A stretch of DNA of 64,000 bases, taken from positions 43,501 to 107,500 of the forward strand of contig JABDFW010000002.1 in the NCBI GenBank assembly GCA_013286305.1. The letters run 5' to 3'. The position numbers were made by a program, and so were the translations under genes. Positions 17,147 through 26,800 of the stretch are shown piece by piece. Numbering within the stretch: position 1 is the stretch's first letter; each line of letters starts with the position of its first letter. The stretch comes from Bacteroidota bacterium. Its GTDB lineage: Bacteria; Bacteroidota; Bacteroidia; Chitinophagales; Chitinophagaceae. The notes beneath the pieces are model-generated. The model saw only the letters and a list, made by a program, of their open reading frames with translations. It had not been told where the DNA came from and did not search any database.

Positions 17147-18346
17147 ATGAGCACTGTTGTTTTTGTTGCCGGTGCAGGGGTTATTACGGGAATTGGCAAC
17201 AATGTACCCGGGTGCGTTGATGCATTGGAGCAAGGTAAAACCGGTATAGATACGATAAAGTACCTGCAAACCAATCACCGTGGCCAGTTGCCTGTTGCCG
17301 AGGTTAAATTATCTAATGATGAGCTTGCGGCAATTTCAGGCTTTTCACCGTCTGCCAGCCGGAACGTTATGCTTAGTATGATAGCCGCGAAGGAAGCATT
17401 GGATAACTCCGGCATAAAAGATATACCGGATTTACGAACCGGTTTTGTTTCAGCAACTACCGTGGCTGGCATGGATAAAACTGAAAAGTTCTTTGCTGAT
17501 TTTTTACCCGATCACAGTAAGGGAAAACTCCGGGACTTACGTTATCATGAATGCGGGAATATTACCGCTATGGTTGCCGAAAAGCTTGGCATAAGGCATT
17601 ATATGAGCACGATAAGCACCGCATGCTCCTCCTCTGCCAATGCCATTATGTATGGTGCAAGGTTAATAAAACACAATGTACTTGATGCGGTAATTGCGGG
17701 CGGCACAGAGGCCCTTACCAAATTCACGCTTAATGGTTTTAACACACTAATGATTTTAGATGAGCAGCTCTGCCAGCCATTTGATGAAAACCGAAGGGGC
17801 CTTAACCTGGGTGAGGGTGCCGGGTACCTTGCGTTAGTTTCAGAAAGGGTTGCTGAATTATTAAAGGCCAATCTCTACTGTGCTCTCACCGGCTATTGTA
17901 ATGTTAATGACGCTTATCATCAAACAGCGTCGTCGCCTGAAGGAGACGGCCCTTACTGGGCCATGTCCGGCGCTTTAAAAATGAGCGGGTTACAACCTGC
18001 GGATATTGGTTACATTAACCTGCATGGCACCGGAACACAAAATAACGACAGTTCAGAAGGCACTGCTATAAAACGGTTATTTCACCCGCGCTATCCTAAA
18101 TTGAGCTCTACAAAATCATTTACAGGGCATACCCTGGGTGCAAGTGCAGGAATTGAAGCGGTATTTTCCGCGCTGGCCGTACAGCGGGGACTAATTTATC
18201 CCAACCTTCACCTGCAAACACCCATAAAAGAATTTGCATTTATACCGGAGAGCGGTTTTTCAACAGACCCGGAACTTAAAAATGTGCTGTCCAACTCTGT
18301 GGGCTTTGGTGGAAACTGTTCTTCACTCATCTTTTCAAAATTATAA
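17147..18346 (+). CDS. Beta-ketoacyl synthase 2 (ApeO-like KS)
   Basis: A 399-residue condensing enzyme with an intact catalytic triad: Cys160 in ISTACSSSANAIM, His293 in NLHGTGTQNNDSSE and His328 in STKSFTGHTLGASAG. The GTGTQNNDS form is typical of type II polyketide/aryl polyene KS. It is followed 2 bp later by a second KS-fold protein without the nucleophile, so the two likely form a KS/chain-length-factor heterodimer that iteratively extends the polyene on ACP 2. Confidence 0.92.
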   Translation: MSTVVFVAGAGVITGIGNNVPGCVDALEQGKTGIDTIKYLQTNHRGQLPVAEVKLSNDELAAISGFSPSASRNVMLSMIAAKEALDNSGIKDIPDLRTGFVSATTVAGMDKTEKFFADFLPDHSKGKLRDLRYHECGNITAMVAEKLGIRHYMSTISTACSSSANAIMYGARLIKHNVLDAVIAGGTEALTKFTLNGFNTLMILDEQLCQPFDENRRGLNLGEGAGYLALVSERVAELLKANLYCALTGYCNVNDAYHQTASSPEGDGPYWAMSGALKMSGLQPADIGYINLHGTGTQNNDSSEGTAIKRLFHPRYPKLSSTKSFTGHTLGASAGIEAVFSALAVQRGLIYPNLHLQTPIKEFAFIPESGFSTDPELKNVLSNSVGFGGNCSSLIFSKL

Positions 18347-18348
18347 AG

Positions 18349-19413
18349 ATGAAAGCGTATATACGGTCAGCGGTAAGTATCTCTCCACAAAACACATTTG
18401 ATAACTCCTCATTTTTAAACGGGCTGGCTGAATACCAGGGAAACCGGTTAAACTGTATTGAGCCGGATTATAATGAAATAATCGCTCCAAAGCTGAACCG
18501 CAGAATGAGCCGGCTTATAAAAATGAGCGCGGCATGCGCGTTAACCTGCTTAAAGGATGCGGGTATAACCAGCCCCGATGCCATAATAACCGGCACTGCT
18601 TACGGGTGTCTTGAAGATACGGGTATTTTTTTGACCAGTGTAATTGAGCAGGATGAAGAGCCCCTCACCCCTACCGCCTTTGTACAGTCCACCCACAATA
18701 CGGCAGGCGCTCAAATTGCATTGCTGATCAAGTGCAATTATTATAACAATACATTTGTTAGCGGCGGGGTATCTTTTGAAAACGCCTTGCTGGATGCTTT
18801 AATGCTGCTAAGTGAAAATGAACAGGCTAATATTTTAGCAGGGGGAATGGATGAAATAACAGACATTAGCCACACTATATTAAGCAGGACGGGTTTATAT
18901 AAACACGGCCCTGTTTCAAACACCAATTTGTTTTTATTAAACTCAAAAGGCACTATTGGCGGGGAGGGCGCCGCTTTTTTTTTACTGGCAAGTAAGCCCT
19001 CAGAACATAACCTGGCTAATATTGACGCTGTTGCTACTTTTTATAAACCCGCGGATATAACAGAAACAGCGCAACATATCAGTTCATTTTTAGCGGCACA
19101 GTGTATCAGCGCAAGTGATATTGACTTGTTTATTACCGGCAATAACGGAGATGCCAAACACGATAAAGTATTTGCGCAACTGCAGCAACTATTATTTGAC
19201 AGGGTTCCGTCTGCTAATTATAAAAATTTGTGCGGCGAGTATCCTACTTCTACCGCCTTTGCGTTGTGGATGGCTGCCAACATTGTAAAAGCAAACAGTA
19301 TCCCCGCTATATTGGGCCATACGGGGGTGACAAAAAACAAAATAAACAAAGTACTTATATACAACCATTACCAAAATATATATCATTCACTAATTTTAAT
19401 TTCGGCATGTTAA
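18349..19413 (+). CDS. KS-fold chain-length-factor-like protein (ApeC-like, no catalytic Cys)
   Basis: A 354-residue protein with thiolase-fold ketosynthase features: PKLNRRMSRLIKMSAACAL, a Gly-rich GTAYGCLEDTG strand and the STHNTAGAQIALLIKC helix. In the nucleophile loop the sequence is TFVSGGVSFENALLDAL, so Gly/Val replace the active Cys, and no HGTGT histidine block is present. It is predicted to be non-condensing and to act as the chain-length partner of the upstream KS, as ApeC does for ApeO in aryl polyene synthesis. The end of its reading frame overlaps the start of the deacetylase gene by 7 bp. Confidence 0.82.
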   Translation: MKAYIRSAVSISPQNTFDNSSFLNGLAEYQGNRLNCIEPDYNEIIAPKLNRRMSRLIKMSAACALTCLKDAGITSPDAIITGTAYGCLEDTGIFLTSVIEQDEEPLTPTAFVQSTHNTAGAQIALLIKCNYYNNTFVSGGVSFENALLDALMLLSENEQANILAGGMDEITDISHTILSRTGLYKHGPVSNTNLFLLNSKGTIGGEGAAFFLLASKPSEHNLANIDAVATFYKPADITETAQHISSFLAAQCISASDIDLFITGNNGDAKHDKVFAQLQQLLFDRVPSANYKNLCGEYPTSTAFALWMAANIVKANSIPAILGHTGVTKNKINKVLIYNHYQNIYHSLILISAC

Positions 19414-20180
19414 ATTTCAGGAACTCGAATATACTTTTTATTGGCCTGCTGGCGTTGCTTATTGCGGCCAATTTTGTGTATGCTATTCCTGTTTATGTTT
19501 ATATCATCCTTGGCTGTGTCTATTTATCGCGGCTTTTTTATGGCTGCTATCATGTGGGGTCAAACTTTTTCATCCCAATTGTTTGTTCGATCAAAACTCA
19601 AAAAAAAATTATTGCACTTAGTTTTGACGATGGCCCCGATGCCATAAACACCCCAAATATTTTGCAACTACTTAAAAATAATAACGCGAAAGCAACTTTT
19701 TTTTGCATTGGAAGCAAGATAGAGGAGAATAAAGCGATATTACAACAAACCTATGATGAAGGGCATATTATTGGCAACCATAGTTTCTCCCATCAATTTT
19801 GGTTTGATATGCTCTCAAAAAACGAAATGATAGCCGAGCTGGCCATGACAGATGAAGTGATTAGCAAAGTAATTGACAAAACACCCAAACTTTTCAGGCC
19901 ACCTTACGGCGTTACAAACCCAAACCTCGCAAAAGCTATTGTTGATGGTAAATATACTCCCGTGGGATGGAGTGTACGCTCTTTGGATACCGTAATAAAA
20001 GACGAGCAGAAACTCTTAAAAAAAGTGATCAATAAATTAAAACCGGGGGCGGTCTTTTTGTTTCATGATACCAGCGCGACAACATTGGCCATATTGCCCG
20101 CCTTTTTAAAATATGTTAAGTCAAACGGGTATGAAATAGCCCGGCTTGATGAGATGCTAAATTTACAAGCTTATGCGTAA
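19407..20180 (+). CDS. Polysaccharide deacetylase (NodB domain), membrane anchored
   Basis: About 257 residues counting from the ATG at 19407, which overlaps the preceding stop; the open frame extends further upstream but that part lies inside the ketosynthase-like gene. Two hydrophobic segments (about residues 8-45) precede the NodB domain. The metal and catalytic motifs are intact: LSFDDGPD (Asp-Asp), GNHSFSH (His-x3-His) and RPPYG. The reaction is hydrolytic N- or O-deacetylation, usually of glycans. Such genes recur in Bacteroidota aryl-polyene clusters; a role in deacetylating the sugar added by the GT2 protein is an inference. It overlaps the LolA-like gene by 8 bp. Confidence 0.87.
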   Translation: MLNFRNSNILFIGLLALLIAANFVYAIPVYVYIILGCVYLSRLFYGCYHVGSNFFIPIVCSIKTQKKIIALSFDDGPDAINTPNILQLLKNNNAKATFFCIGSKIEENKAILQQTYDEGHIIGNHSFSHQFWFDMLSKNEMIAELAMTDEVISKVIDKTPKLFRPPYGVTNPNLAKAIVDGKYTPVGWSVRSLDTVIKDEQKLLKKVINKLKPGAVFLFHDTSATTLAILPAFLKYVKSNGYEIARLDEMLNLQAYA

Positions 20181-20808
20181 AATAATTTTGGCCCTTTGTA
20201 TGATCATTTCAGTGCCCGCGTTAAATGCCCAGCCTGCCGGTTATACACCCATAAAAGACCTTGCAAATTTTAAAGAGCAGTTTACAGTAATTGCGCAAAA
20301 AACAGAAACGATCAAGAGCGATTTTACACAGGAGAAAAACCTGTCGATGCTTTCTGAAAAAATTATTTCCAGGGGAAAATTTTGGTTCAAGAAAGATAAC
20401 CGGCTGCGTATGGAATATGATACGCCATTTAAATACCTGGTGATACTGAACAGTGGCAACATGTATATAAAAGACGATAAAAAAGAAACTACCGTTTCTT
20501 TAAAGTCAAGTAAAATTTTTCAGCAGATAAACAAAATAATCCTGGATTGTGTACAGGGGGCGGTTTTCAACAATCCTGATTTTATAACAAATGTGTACGA
20601 AAACAAAGCTGCCTATATGGTTGAGTTATCGCCGGTTGCAAAAACATTGAGAGAATTTTTTACAACGATTGAAGTAGTTATTGATAAAAAAGACTATTCA
20701 GTTACCACGATTGAGATGAATGAGGACTCTGGTGACAATACCGTACTTCATTTTACAAACAGGGAATTAAATACCACTGTGCCCGATGCGTTATTTAGTA
20801 TTAAGTAG
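20173..20808 (+). CDS. LolA-like outer-membrane lipoprotein/lipid carrier
   Basis: A 211-residue protein with a signal peptide (MRKIILALCMIISVPALNAQ). The mature part has the LolA-type pattern: TETIKSDFTQEKNLSMLSEKIISRGKF and FWFKKDNRLRMEYDTPFKYLVI, an open beta-barrel half-shell. In aryl polyene clusters a LolA-like protein (ApeF-like) is thought to ferry the lipidated product across the periplasm. It overlaps both neighbouring genes (8 bp and 23 bp), so it is tightly cotranslated. Confidence 0.85.
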   Translation: MRKIILALCMIISVPALNAQPAGYTPIKDLANFKEQFTVIAQKTETIKSDFTQEKNLSMLSEKIISRGKFWFKKDNRLRMEYDTPFKYLVILNSGNMYIKDDKKETTVSLKSSKIFQQINKIILDCVQGAVFNNPDFITNVYENKAAYMVELSPVAKTLREFFTTIEVVIDKKDYSVTTIEMNEDSGDNTVLHFTNRELNTTVPDALFSIK

Positions 20809-21403
20809 TTTCATTTTTTTGATGGCATCCTGTTCGCCGGTGTATAAAAACCTGCAGGGTGCTAACGGCAATATTGGCTACGTGGAAAAATTTAGGCCAA
20901 ATTTTAAAGTGGCATTATATAAGGCTGAGGTTAATGCTGTAGGCCATTATTTAAGCGGCTTGCTGATAATAAAAATATTGCCTGACAGCAGCACCAGGGT
21001 AGTGTTTTCAACGGAAACCGGGTTTAAGTTTTTTGATTTTGAGTTCAGGCCGGATGGAGGGTTCAGGGTTTATTATATCATAAAGCAAATAGATAAAAAG
21101 CCTGTTATAAAAACTTTGCGAAAAGATTTTGAACTGGTACTGATGAGTAACCAGGATACTGCCAAAGCCTATTTGCGTAAGGATGATAGTAGCCTGTATT
21201 ACATTTTCCCAAAGCAAAAAGGGTCATACTGCTATATTACTGACCTGGCAGGCACTGCAATAACTATAGCAGAAGTTTGTTCGCCCCATAAACCCATTGT
21301 GCAGGCCATTATGAGAGATTATAAGAATGGCATTCCGGATACAATTGGCATTACCCATAAAAATTTTAGTTTTACCATTGCTTTAAAAAAGATAGAAAGA
21401 TAA
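20786..21403 (+). CDS. Lipoprotein of unknown function in the pigment cluster
   Basis: A 205-residue protein with a lipoprotein signal peptide; the lipobox is FLMASC, with lipidation at Cys16. The mature domain is beta-rich (GLLIIKILPDSSTRVVFSTE and similar) and looks like a soluble outer-membrane partner. I know no named function. It begins 23 bp inside the LolA-like gene and its stop overlaps the next ATG (TAATG). Partnership with LolA in inserting the pigment into the outer membrane is a reasonable guess, by analogy with LolA/LolB. Confidence 0.72.
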   Translation: MRYLVLSSFIFLMASCSPVYKNLQGANGNIGYVEKFRPNFKVALYKAEVNAVGHYLSGLLIIKILPDSSTRVVFSTETGFKFFDFEFRPDGGFRVYYIIKQIDKKPVIKTLRKDFELVLMSNQDTAKAYLRKDDSSLYYIFPKQKGSYCYITDLAGTAITIAEVCSPHKPIVQAIMRDYKNGIPDTIGITHKNFSFTIALKKIER

Positions 21404-21768
21404 TGCTGCAAAACGATTTTTTTAGTTTCAGCGCCCTGCAAACAGAGGGGAATGAGATAACAACCAATATTAAATTTAATGCGTCGCATCCAATATTTGA
21501 AGGGCATTTTCCCGGCGAGCCTGTTGTTCCGGGGGCTTGCATGATGCAGATGGTTAAAGAGGTATTGGAAAATCATCTGAATAAACAAACCAGGCTCGTA
21601 AGGGCCCTTGACCTTAAATTTTTATCGTTTATACACCCTGTTGATAACAAAATGATTGAACTGAAGTTGAAGTTCAATTTTGAGGAGGAGCTGATAAGGA
21701 TAGACGCGCGTTTACTTGACGGAGCAATCGTATTGTTTAAGTTTAAAGGGATATTTATTCAAAGATGA
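21403..21768 (+). CDS. 3-hydroxyacyl-ACP dehydratase (FabZ/ApeI-like)
   Basis: A 121-residue single hotdog domain. The core ASHPIFEGHFPGEPVVPGACMMQMVKE contains the catalytic His-x-Phe-Pro-Gly block (GHFPG) and the central helix typical of FabZ/ApeI dehydratases. It would dehydrate 3-hydroxyacyl-ACP to build the conjugated double bonds. It is the last gene of the rightward operon; the convergent fibronectin-III protein gene ends 33 bp beyond. Confidence 0.85.
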   Translation: MLQNDFFSFSALQTEGNEITTNIKFNASHPIFEGHFPGEPVVPGACMMQMVKEVLENHLNKQTRLVRALDLKFLSFIHPVDNKMIELKLKFNFEEELIRIDARLLDGAIVLFKFKGIFIQR

Positions 21769-21801
21769 TCTGAATATTCATGCCTTCTTAATATAATGAT
21801 C

Positions 21802-23832
21802 CTAATTACTGTTTATCATTACATATACTGTATTGCTCTGCATTATTTTTAACGACCTGTTTTCTGCATCTGCTTCAATATAGTAATAATACATTTTTCC
21901 CGCTGCAATATTTTTATCTGCATAAGAACTTTCCTTAGCAGATACATTGCCAATCTTTTCTGGTTTATCCCCTTTAGCGTAACGGTAAATATTATAATTG
22001 TGTATGCGTGCATCCTGTATATCCCCCCACGATAAACTAATACCATCAGTTGTTTTAAATAACGATATTATGGGCGAAGGCAGCACTTCATCCTTCATTC
22101 TTATAATATTGGTAGAAACCTGTGCGCTGGTGTGCCCGCTTCCGTCTGAGCTTTCAATGGCATATTCGTATGCCTGGCCAGGTTGCAATGTTGTATCGTA
22201 ATACGATGTAAAAACAGCAGGGTATTTTTCCGCTACTGCTTTAAATTCCTTATCATCTTCAGTTTTTCTTAAAATGCGGTAGTATGAAAGATTGTTGTTA
22301 AGTATGCGCATATCGTACCAAACAAGCCTTGCATGATTATTCTCAATAAGGGCTTTTACGTTGCGGGGAGTGAATAGCACCTTAACACTTGCAGGGTCAT
22401 CGGTTTTAATAAAAGCTGTATTGGAATTTTTACTCAACTTATTGCTCAGGTTTTCACTCTGTACACAATAAGAATATAACATCCCCGGGCTTAAGTTTTT
22501 AGCGGTATCAATGAAAATATTTACGCTATCCTTCACACTGAGAAGAAGGGATATACGTTGAAAACTACTGCCTCCTCCAGCGCTGCGATAAACATAATAG
22601 CCACTTATTTCTTTTTTTAGCGGCGGGTTTTGCCAGGTTATTTTTATACCCCCGGCAACTTTTTCAGTCCCGGTAAACCTTGGCGCCTGGTCGTTTGCGG
22701 TATCCTGGTATAAACCAAAAGTTTTAATACTGCGCGGGCTGTTGCGGCCCATTTTATCAGTCATTATAAGATAGTAATAATATTTTACACCAGGCCTTAC
22801 GCGCATATCAACATAGCTTGTATCACCCGCGCCGTTTATGCCCACTTCGGCGTACCCGGTATCAAAGTGCTGGCTTCGCAATACATGCACACTGCCTATA
22901 TAGCTTTGGTTCGGAAGTGTATAATTAAGAACGATAGCTTTACGGCTTACATCGGGTTTGGTATATATATCTTGAGGCGTTTGCAATTGCTGCGGGTTCA
23001 TACAGGTAGCAGGTATGGTATCGCTTATAATATTACCACCGCCGCTAAAACCATTTACCGGCTCAATATAATATTGGTACATTTCGCTAAACACTACATT
23101 ATTATCTACAAGGGTATAAATAGCGGAGTCCTGGTGCTGCACTACCCGTATGCCCGGTTTTATAAAAGCAAATACTTTGCTGTTGCCGGTTGAACGGTAA
23201 ACATTAAAGTTATCCACTGATTTAAAACCTTTCGAATACCAGCTTATTATTATTGCATCCCTTTCTGTTTGCCGTTTCAGAAATTTAGGTACAGGCATTT
23301 CTAAATGCGCGGGATAAGCCACCTGGTTGCTTACAAAACTGCTGTCTGTCGCTACAATCACTATGTTTTTCACAATACGGTACTGGTAGGTTTTACCGGC
23401 CTGCACTGCTGTATCGGCTACTAAAATACTAAATGCAATTTGCCCCGGGGCATAGCCAACTTCATTAACCAATGAATCATATCTTTTATACTTTTGCCAT
23501 TTTTGCCAGGCTTCGGCAGGGTTGAACGTAACCTTTCTTGCATTGGGCAACAAGGCCAGCGCCAGATTATAATTGGCTATCAATTCATCAAGGTTCTGCG
23601 GGCTGTGGAAATTATTAACGGTAACCCATGTAATAGCCCCCGGCACTTCCCTGCGCTGTAACGCAAACCCTGTATTGCCTGCCGCATCGGGAAACTGTGG
23701 CGATGCCGGCGCAAAGCCATGAAAGATGAATATTGCATGCTTTCCTGCAAAAGCGATGTTATCATTTTGCTGGCAGTAAGCACTAAAATATAAGGTGGCA
23801 AGTACGAATGAACTTATTAAATGTTTATACAT
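21802..23832 (-). CDS. Secreted multi-fibronectin type III protein
   Basis: A 676-residue protein with signal peptide (MYKHLISSFVLATLYFSAYCQ). After an N-terminal unique part (about residues 25-180), about five fibronectin-III-like repeats follow; each shows the W/Y-x-P and Y-x-Y-x-V/I-x pattern, such as GISLSWGDIQDARIHNYNIYRY and YYYYIEADAENRSL at the end. No T9SS sorting tail is evident. It is the last gene of the four-gene surface operon, 20 bp after the giant protein gene, and its role is likely binding or assembly at the cell surface. Hypothetical homologues are common in Bacteroidota. Confidence 0.75.
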   Translation of the reverse strand: MYKHLISSFVLATLYFSAYCQQNDNIAFAGKHAIFIFHGFAPASPQFPDAAGNTGFALQRREVPGAITWVTVNNFHSPQNLDELIANYNLALALLPNARKVTFNPAEAWQKWQKYKRYDSLVNEVGYAPGQIAFSILVADTAVQAGKTYQYRIVKNIVIVATDSSFVSNQVAYPAHLEMPVPKFLKRQTERDAIIISWYSKGFKSVDNFNVYRSTGNSKVFAFIKPGIRVVQHQDSAIYTLVDNNVVFSEMYQYYIEPVNGFSGGGNIISDTIPATCMNPQQLQTPQDIYTKPDVSRKAIVLNYTLPNQSYIGSVHVLRSQHFDTGYAEVGINGAGDTSYVDMRVRPGVKYYYYLIMTDKMGRNSPRSIKTFGLYQDTANDQAPRFTGTEKVAGGIKITWQNPPLKKEISGYYVYRSAGGGSSFQRISLLLSVKDSVNIFIDTAKNLSPGMLYSYCVQSENLSNKLSKNSNTAFIKTDDPASVKVLFTPRNVKALIENNHARLVWYDMRILNNNLSYYRILRKTEDDKEFKAVAEKYPAVFTSYYDTTLQPGQAYEYAIESSDGSGHTSAQVSTNIIRMKDEVLPSPIISLFKTTDGISLSWGDIQDARIHNYNIYRYAKGDKPEKIGNVSAKESSYADKNIAAGKMYYYYIEADAENRSLKIMQSNTVYVMINSN

Positions 23833-23852
23833 AAACAGTATATTATAAATGT

Positions 23853-26800
23853 TTAAAGACCGGGTAAATCAATTTCCTTTGTCGGGTGAAATCCAAAAAG
23901 GTCTGCAAAAAGGGTCATATGATCGGGTGTAATACTCAGTTTCGATTTCGTAATGTTAAGGCCGCAATCAAAACTTAACCCGCCTCCAATTTCTTTTTTA
24001 AAGCACCCCGGAGGTATTGTAACCCCAAATGCTTTTACTGATTCGCAATTTGAATTACAAACACCACCCCCAACAAATGCATCTCCGCTAAGGCTTAGGG
24101 TAGCCTTTATTCCCGCAGTAATCTCTACACCTTTCGCTGTAAAAAATGTGGCGGGTGACAGAGTGCTTATTGTGGGCAACTCCAGAAGTATTTCGCCGCT
24201 TACATTAAAGTCTGCCCCGGCAGAAACACCGGCACAAACCAAACCGACTGAAGCACCTGCAGACACATTTATATAAGCTCCCACTTTAAGGCCGGCTGCA
24301 ATTTCAGGTGCTCCTTCAACAAAATTAAGCCCGGCATAAGCATTTGCATATATTCCATAAGTTATGTCAACATGCGCTATATCAACATCTATGTGAAATT
24401 CCGGCAGGGGCAGTTTTACGTCAATACCGGCAACAAAGATCGTCCCGCTAACATGTTTAAATCTTATAGAAAAACTGTCAGGTATCACCCCATCGTGAAA
24501 AACAGGCTGTATTATTTCCAGCATCCCGGGGGACATATCGGCATCACCGGCACAAAACGCAGCCCCTGCGCCATTTAACGGGAAAGGGATGCAATTTAAT
24601 TTTGAAATATTAGCCGACCCAAGAAAATACCAGCCAGACCCACCAATCTGCATTTCTATTCCAACATCAAAAGTAGCTGTTGGCGTTTCAACGTTTTTAA
24701 GTGTAAGCGACCCTACTATAGCGCCTTTTTCAAAATCATAGGTAAGGCTGAAAGTACCGCTGCTGTCACTGCTGCCAAGCGGCATGTTGGCTACGCCTAT
24801 GGCTTGCTTGCTTACCACAAGGTCCCCCTTTACTTCAAATGCAACTTTGCTGCCGGCTGTTAAACCTTTCGCTCCTTGTATTTCACCTGCAAACTTAAAA
24901 TTATCCCAGGTGCTGCCATTCAAAGCCATACTGCCTGTAATGTTTGCCAGTTGCTTGCCACTACCCATCGCAATTACATTATTAACATTGCTCACCACAT
25001 TTATATTTCCACCGTTGGAATTTGCAACAAAATGTATTGGGAAGGAGTATGGCGAGTTGGTTTCCTTATCCATTAAAGTACCGTTAAGTACCAGGCTATC
25101 CCCCGTAAATATTTGACCTGCGGTATCAAAATTTGCACGAATGCCATTGGTTACTAATTTTAACCCGCCTATGTTGTCCTGAATATGTATAAGGCTGCCT
25201 GAAGGCCCAGCTGCATAATTCAAATTGTAAACTATGTTTTCAGTGCCCGAGAGGGCAGGGATGTTCAAATTCAGCAGCCCTTTTATTTTTAAGGAACCAT
25301 CTGCATTCTCAAGGCTGTAAGGAGTAAACGATGCAAACCCGTTTAGCTTTACAGGCGGCTGGGTTTGGCTTAATACGATGCGCGATTCTGAGCCTTTGCT
25401 GTACAGGGTTACATTCATAATAGCTATCCCATCATTTGCGTCCATATCCGGCAGGTTCGTAACCTTTGTCAACACTCCGCTCGGATCCGTGGGCAACATG
25501 GATAATGACCAGCATCCATACTGCGGGCTAAATATGGTGCCATATTGCGCTCCCTTATCATACCCAAAAGATACAGTAGTTTGACTGGAATCAAAGACCA
25601 GTTTTTTATCTCCAGCGATCTTAATATCTGTCAAGCTAAAATTGCCAAATGCTATTGTGTTTGAGCTTATTTCAAGGCCGGTTACCGGCACGGTAAAAGC
25701 GCCTGCAGCTACATTTCCGTTAACAATTAATGGCCCGTTTCCAATACCCCAGCTGCTGCTGGTTATCTTCCAGGTATCTAACGGTATTTCAAGCGGGGTT
25801 GTGCCATTTACATAGGGCATTTCTTTTTCGTTCACAATTATTTCCCCTGCGTTGAAAGCTATATCGGGCTGGGATACATTCTCCAGGTTTGTATGAATGG
25901 TAGTGAACAAGTGCACGCCGTCTGCCGCAATATAACTGTTTGTGGCAGCATTCGCGGTATATAGCCCGTTAAGCTTAAAGGCAAAGTTTGCGTTATAGAC
26001 TGGGCTTTTTAAGTAGTATGCATTTAAAAAACTGCCCGTTTGTGATTTATTAGGAGAAACAAAAGCTGCTGCCTGCGTTACTTTATCATTTATTCCGGAT
26101 TGCAGGTACATCGTGACGGGCAATTGCACATTTGCGGCAAAAGATGCGGCAACCAGCCCTATGCCCCCTTTCACCTCACCTCCCAAACCGTCATCTAAAG
26201 GTTGAATTGAAATGGCACTATCAGTACCTTCAAGCCAGCCATCGTATTTGGTGTATATTTTTAATGGAATGCCGTATTCGTCCGCTTCTATATGTCCCTG
26301 CTTTGCAATTAGCATCGTTAAAGCCCCTGCTTTAAGCTGGTTTCCCGTAATGTTTAGCCTTTTTAATATTTCCTGAAATATTGGGTCGCCCGGTGAATAA
26401 AGTTTTATGTTGGTAAAATGCAGGGTAGGCTTGCCGCCATAAACACTTACGGCAGAAATAGTAGAATTACCTGCAGGCAACTCTATTTTGCCGGTGAGGT
26501 AATAACCGTCCGCTTTTTTATCAAGTGATTCTACATCCAGGGGAAATCCATAAAGTGCCTGAAGGTTAAATGCAGTGCTTGAGTTTAAGTTGAAGTTAAC
26601 CACCTTGGTTTGGCTTGGCACTGTGGAGCCGTTTACAACTACTTTACCTCCGAGCTCAAAACCGCGGGTATATACTACATCGGGTGTAAGCGCAATATCA
26701 ACACTCTGGCCAATAATATTATCGCCGGCCTTACAGGCTGTTATAGTTACTTTTTGGTTACTGGCAGGCAGGCCGTTCAATGTAAAACTACCTTTATCGT

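Noticed and set aside
19230..19406. Upstream extension of the polysaccharide deacetylase frame
   Set aside because: It lies within the ketosynthase-like gene in another frame; the ATG at 19407 gives a membrane-anchor start and normal overlap.
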